Shown here piece after piece: positions 61,172 through 64,000 of a stretch of DNA of 64,000 nucleotides. Source of the DNA: Oscillospiraceae bacterium. GTDB taxonomy: Bacteria; Bacillota; Clostridia; Oscillospirales; Ruminococcaceae. The stretch lies in the NCBI GenBank assembly GCA_022791315.1, contig JAAVYW010000063.1, positions 18,130 through 82,129 of the forward strand, given 5' to 3'. Made by a program: the position numbers and the translations under genes. The notes beneath the pieces are model-generated. The model searched no databases and was not told where the DNA came from. It saw nothing but the letters and a program-made list of their open reading frames with translations. Numbering within the stretch: position 1 is the stretch's first letter; each line of letters starts with the position of its first letter.

Positions 61172-61200
61172 GAATTTTTTCTATCCATCCGCCCATACTA
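61172..61200 (+). promoter_or_regulatory. Possible sigma-G/sigma-F-type promoter of the DUF1540 gene
   Basis: GAATT, 17-base spacer, CATACTA. The -10 fits the forespore pattern CATNNTA exactly, and the -35 fits four of five of GMATR. No sigma-A pattern of similar quality is seen in the 188-base gap. Confidence 0.35.
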
Positions 61201-61256
61201 ATCCTGTCAGATTCTCTGGCCCAACTGAATGCAAAATGAGAAAGGAATGAACTGCT

Positions 61257-61580
61257 ATGAACCGTCTTGAATGCTGCGTTTCCACCTGCGCCAATAACCA
61301 GAGCGGCCTCTGCCGCCGCCCCTCCATCAAGGTGCAGGGCCAATCCTCTAAGAGCAGTGAGGACACCCGCTGCCAATCCTTCTGGCCCCAGGGGCAGGGC
61401 GCCACTGATTCCGTCCCCAGCTCCCCCGCCGAACCCGATACCGATGTCTATTGCACCGCCTGCAACTGCCGCTATAACGACGAGAGCTGCCACAAATGCA
61501 CCGCTTCCAGCGTCTCCATCGACGGCGACGGCGCCCACACCATGTCCAACACCCAGTGCGGCACCTTCAGCTGCAAATAA
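61257..61580 (+). CDS. DUF1540 cysteine-rich protein
   Basis: 107 residues with two DUF1540-like Cys clusters: residues 5-36 (LECCVSTCANNQSGLC) and about 68-106 (VYCTACNCRYNDESCHKC, QCGTFSCK). Eleven or more Cys suggest metal binding. The two clusters are joined by a Ser/Pro/Gln-rich linker. Proteins of this type are common in spore-forming Clostridia. AGAAAGGA precedes the ATG. Confidence 0.88.
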   Translation: MNRLECCVSTCANNQSGLCRRPSIKVQGQSSKSSEDTRCQSFWPQGQGATDSVPSSPAEPDTDVYCTACNCRYNDESCHKCTASSVSIDGDGAHTMSNTQCGTFSCK

Positions 61581-61597
61581 GGGCCAGCCGTTTCAAA

Positions 61598-61638
61598 AAT
61601 CCCCCGTCTCCCAGTCCAAAACCGGGAGGCGGGGGATT
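61598..61638. terminator. Bidirectional terminator between DUF1540 and ywaF-like genes
   Basis: A 15-base stem with one G-U pair (arms 61598-61612 and 61624-61638) with A-run before and short T-run after. It lies between two convergent genes and 4 bases from the second stop. Confidence 0.85.
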
Positions 61639-61641
61639 TCC

Positions 61642-62397
61642 CTACCCCTGCTGCCGGGCAGCCCGTTCCGCCCGGCCCTCTGTCCGGAGAAAAGGCAGGT
61701 GCAGCAGCAAGCTCATCCCCGCCAGCAGCAGGAAGGCCACCGCTAAATACCCGCCGTGCCCCAGCACTTGGTAGACCCACACCAAAGGCGTGTTCAAAGG
61801 GGGATAGGCCAAAAACATGTAGTTCTCATTCCCCAGCCAGTCCACCACCCCCGCCAGCACAGCCACCCCCAAAAATATCCCCACCGACACCGGGAACCGG
61901 GCCGGATGCGGCCGGTGCCTCCCGGTGAGAATCAGGGATACCGGCACGAGGATAAGCAGCAGATGTAGGGCAATGTTCTGCAATGTCTGAAAATGCCAGA
62001 AGGGGTAGTAGTCCGCCACCCCCGACTGGAACAGCAGTGCAAACACGCCTCCCAGCACTGAGGTGGCATATACATAGTCCTGCCAGTATTGCCTGCGGGA
62101 AAACACGGCCAGCGGGATGAACACACTCTGCATCCCGCAGAGGTGGAGGGGCAGCAGCTTATCCAGCTCCTTCACCCCCGCCTGGTAGAGCCACACTGCG
62201 TGGGAAATCTCCAACACCGGCACCAGTACCGCCATAGACTGGATTGCCCGCTCCTGCCTTGCAGCACCCTGGCCGGAGACCCAGTGCAGCACCAGGCAGA
62301 TAATCCCCGCCGAAAAAAAGAGCAGCAGGATATGCGTTGTCCCAAAGAGGGAAAACGCCCCCGCATGCGGTTCGCTCATCAGCTCAAAAAAGTCCAA
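61642..62397 (-). CDS. YwaF/TIGR02206 family integral membrane protein
   Basis: About 251 residues with six or seven hydrophobic helices. Conserved family segments: LFGTTHILLLFFSAG, LPLHLCGMQSVFIPLAVF, FQTLQNIALHLLLILVPV and NENYMFLAYPPLNTPL. Function is unknown. The start is probably TTG 62397 with GGGAAGG 8 bases upstream; an ATG at 62433 is the alternative. Confidence 0.85.
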   Translation of the reverse strand: MDFFELMSEPHAGAFSLFGTTHILLLFFSAGIICLVLHWVSGQGAARQERAIQSMAVLVPVLEISHAVWLYQAGVKELDKLLPLHLCGMQSVFIPLAVFSRRQYWQDYVYATSVLGGVFALLFQSGVADYYPFWHFQTLQNIALHLLLILVPVSLILTGRHRPHPARFPVSVGIFLGVAVLAGVVDWLGNENYMFLAYPPLNTPLVWVYQVLGHGGYLAVAFLLLAGMSLLLHLPFLRTEGRAERAARQQG

Positions 62398-62539
62398 TCC
62401 CAAAACCTTCCCTTCTTCCCTGCCGGGGAACATTCGGCGTGTGCTAAATGTACCAATAGTATATTTTATCACAAATCCCGCCTTTATTGCCCCTATTCAA
62501 AATAAGTTCACAATTCCTGCATTTTCTCCCCCTCCCCAC

Positions 62540-62568
62540 TTGTTCCCCCGGCCTAAATATGGTAAACT
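62540..62568 (+). promoter_or_regulatory. Sigma-A-type promoter of the small helical protein gene
   Basis: TTGTTC, 17-base spacer, TAAACT, 33 bases before the start codon. Confidence 0.5.
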
Positions 62569-62600
62569 GGAATCAGAAATCAAAATAGGAGGCAACCCTC

Positions 62601-62831
62601 ATGGAATTGAACTTTGACCTGAAATCCAAAATCGAAGAAGCTGTCAAGAAATTACAGAGTGACCCTGCGCTGCTGCAAAAATTCCAAAAAGACCCCATCA
62701 AGGCCATTGAAACCCTCTTTGGCGTAGACCTGCCCGACGAACAGCTCAAACCCCTCGTCGCCGGCATCCAAGCCAAACTGGCCGCCAGCGACATCGACAG
62801 CAAGCTGGAAGGCCTCAAAAACCTCTTCTAA
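62601..62831 (+). CDS. Small helical protein, 76 residues, of unrecognised function
   Basis: The sequence MELNFDLKSKIEEAVKKLQS is followed by DPALLQKFQKDPIKAIETL, FGVDLPDEQLKPLVAGIQAKL and a C-terminal LEGLKNLF. It is helical, amphipathic and Cys-free. Similar short proteins occur in Clostridia; the KFxKDPxKAxExLxGVDLPDE core resembles leader parts of Nif11/NHLP-type peptides, but no core peptide or glycine-glycine cut site is visible. AGGAGG precedes the ATG by 8 bases. It has its own promoter and terminator. Confidence 0.75.
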   Translation: MELNFDLKSKIEEAVKKLQSDPALLQKFQKDPIKAIETLFGVDLPDEQLKPLVAGIQAKLAASDIDSKLEGLKNLF

Positions 62832-62836
62832 TGCCC

Positions 62837-62870
62837 CCCCTTGCCCTCTGTCCGGCAAGGGGCTTTCCTT
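62837..62870 (+). terminator. Terminator after the small helical protein gene
   Basis: A 9-base stem (62837-62845 with 62854-62862, loop 8) followed by a T-rich stretch, five bases after the stop. Confidence 0.8.
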
Positions 62871-62964
62871 TTTCCTTCTCTTTCCCCAAAGTAGACCTGC
62901 CATAAGAAAGCGAATGCAGGCTGAGAAATGGGAAACCAAAATCTATCATTCAGGAGGCAACAGT

Positions 62965-63633
62965 ATGAGCGATTCCATCAAAAAGGATAAGGGCCCCCTT
63001 CTCACAGCTATTGGCGTTTTTATCATGATTTTATTGACAATAACAAAAGTAGTGCCGTCATCCCAGATAGCAGGATACTCTGTATTTGTGGGGATAGCAT
63101 GTTTCTTCATCGTAGAAGCCGTTACAAAAGCGCGGGGCGCCGAATCAGGGCTGCACTTTCAGACGGTTCTTGAAGATATTAAGAAACCGGGCGTGCTTCT
63201 TTGGATGCTGCTGCCAATTGTGAGCGCAATTGCCACGCTTGTTGTGGGGGATCTCATGTTCAGCGGAGCGTTTGTCTCCCACGTGGTGGGGCGGACAAGT
63301 TCTATGCTGGCCTTCGATAAGCTACCGCTGCTGATTTGTCAGGTGAGCATTGCGGCATTAGGCGAAGAAATCGCTTTTCGCGGTTTTTTCGTGGGCAAAG
63401 CCATGAAACTAGTCCCTTTCTGGCCTTGCGCAGTGGTTTCGTCCCTTGTCTTTGCCGTGGGACACATTGCTGTGGGAAATGTGGGCCTTGTGGTTTATGA
63501 TGTTGCCGCCGTCTTCATCGACAGTATAATCTATGCGGTTATCTACCGCAAGTCAGGAAACTGCCTGGTCTGCACCATTTCCCACATTCTCTGCAATGCA
63601 GCCGGTATCGCCGCCACCCTCATCTTTTTTTAG
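62965..63633 (+). CDS. CPBP family intramembrane metalloprotease
   Basis: 222 residues with six to seven hydrophobic helices. The three CPBP motifs are present: EExxxR in LGEEIAFRGFF, FxxxH in FAVGHIAVGN, and H/N in SHILCNAAG. It is related to Rce1 and to bacteriocin self-immunity proteins. The start is ATG 62965 with AGGAGG 7 bases upstream. Base use is less GC-rich than in most neighbours. Confidence 0.9.
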   Translation: MSDSIKKDKGPLLTAIGVFIMILLTITKVVPSSQIAGYSVFVGIACFFIVEAVTKARGAESGLHFQTVLEDIKKPGVLLWMLLPIVSAIATLVVGDLMFSGAFVSHVVGRTSSMLAFDKLPLLICQVSIAALGEEIAFRGFFVGKAMKLVPFWPCAVVSSLVFAVGHIAVGNVGLVVYDVAAVFIDSIIYAVIYRKSGNCLVCTISHILCNAAGIAATLIFF

Positions 63634-63755
63634 GCTTGCAGCCGTGTCACGCGTTACATAGCATTCTATCTTGAAGATATGCGAACTCCCCACAGATTGC
63701 TTTCCCCCACAAGCACTTTCCCGGAAAACGTCATACTGGGTTACACACTATAAAA

Positions 63756-63791
63756 ATAGGGCAAGGCAAACCATTATGGTCTGCCTTGCCC
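63756..63791. terminator. Terminator between the CPBP and flagellin genes
   Basis: GGGCAAGGCA pairs perfectly with TGCCTTGCCC (63759-63768 with 63782-63791), with a further inner ACCA/TGGT pair. On the minus strand it runs into TATTTTTATA, so it terminates flagellin; it may serve the CPBP gene also. A second hairpin with T6 on the plus strand lies near 63810-63837. Confidence 0.8.
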
Positions 63792-63870
63792 TTAAGTTCT
63801 CTAGGAAGCCCTGCCATTCCGGCGGGGTGCTTTTTTGCGCGCTTTTTTCAGTTTCCGATAAACCCGAAGA

Positions 63871-64000
63871 TTACTGGAGCAGCTGCAGCACAGACTGGGG
63901 CTGCTGGTTCGCCTGGGCCAGCATCGCCTGGGCGGACTGTACCAGCACGTTCATCTTCGTGTAGTTCATCATTTCCTTCGCCATGTCAGTATCTCTAATC
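63871..64000 (-). CDS. Flagellin C-terminus (gene cut by window edge)
   Basis: The last 43 codons read [39 protein letters not shown] and a stop. This is the conserved C-terminal D0 helix of flagellin. The rest of the gene lies beyond the right edge. It is transcribed toward the hairpin terminator at 63756. Confidence 0.93.
   Translation of the reverse strand, partial: IRDTDMAKEMMNYTKMNVLVQSAQAMLAQANQQPQSVLQLLQ

Noticed and set aside
63756..63791. GGCAAGGCAAACC-like similarity to a GEMM c-di-GMP riboswitch
   Set aside because: The segment is a simple perfect hairpin with a T-run; the paired helices and tetraloop-receptor parts of GEMM are missing.

Overview
The window comes from a GC-rich, low-GC-lineage Gram-positive bacterium of the Clostridia, most likely an Oscillospiraceae/Oscillospirales relative. 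The evidence is a Bacillus/Clostridium-type flagellar operon (FliM plus FliY, CheV, FlbD/SwrD), HPr kinase, WhiA, RapZ, a DUF4364 regulator, and many strong AGGAGG-type ribosome binding sites. No taxonomic search was possible, so this is inference from gene content.

Positions 1-20617 are one long minus-strand flagellar/chemotaxis operon. Read in its own direction it runs fliE, fliF, fliG, fliH, fliI, fliJ, fliK, flgD, a small hook-operon gene, flgE, flbD, motA, motB, fliM, fliY, cheY, fliO, fliP, fliQ, fliR, flhB, flhA, the last cut by the left edge. It is led by a near-consensus sigma-A promoter before fliE. flgB, flgC and fliL are missing from their usual places. cheV follows as a separate unit, and the C-terminus of a flagellin gene lies at the right edge.

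Positions 22357-29743 hold the most unusual part. One short mobile-looking cassette (DUF3781, flanked by inverted repeats) lies beside a four-gene minus-strand operon: a REC/HD-GYP/GGDEF protein, an Hpt protein, a hybrid histidine kinase with two receiver domains, and a GspE/PilB-like protein. The last keeps a two-motif MshEN cyclic-di-GMP-binding domain but has lost the Walker A lysine and other ATPase residues. I read it as a phosphorelay plus c-di-GMP turnover module ending in a pseudo-ATPase c-di-GMP effector.

Positions 29947-44015 are a mixed metabolic/transport region: a sugar-phosphate-isomerase-like TIM barrel, Nudix hydrolase, tRNA-Arg, Uma2-family nuclease, a frameshifted gene, two MFS transporters, a complete branched-chain amino-acid ABC operon (liv), a GNAT acetyltransferase, an AEC transporter and pfkA. 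Two 174-bp copies of a hairpin-filled MITE-like repeat lie at 20925 and 34394, and a palindrome-rich intergenic block at 42517-42884.

Positions 44212-54194 are the conserved Gram-positive cluster hprK, PHP phosphoesterase, ROK kinase, murB, rapZ, whiA, dnaE, with a decayed VOC gene fragment inside. Positions 54248-61068 carry an RNA methyltransferase, metH, an Mrr-like nuclease, metF, deoC and DUF4364. The end carries a DUF1540 protein, a YwaF-like membrane protein, a small helical protein, a CPBP protease and the flagellin end.
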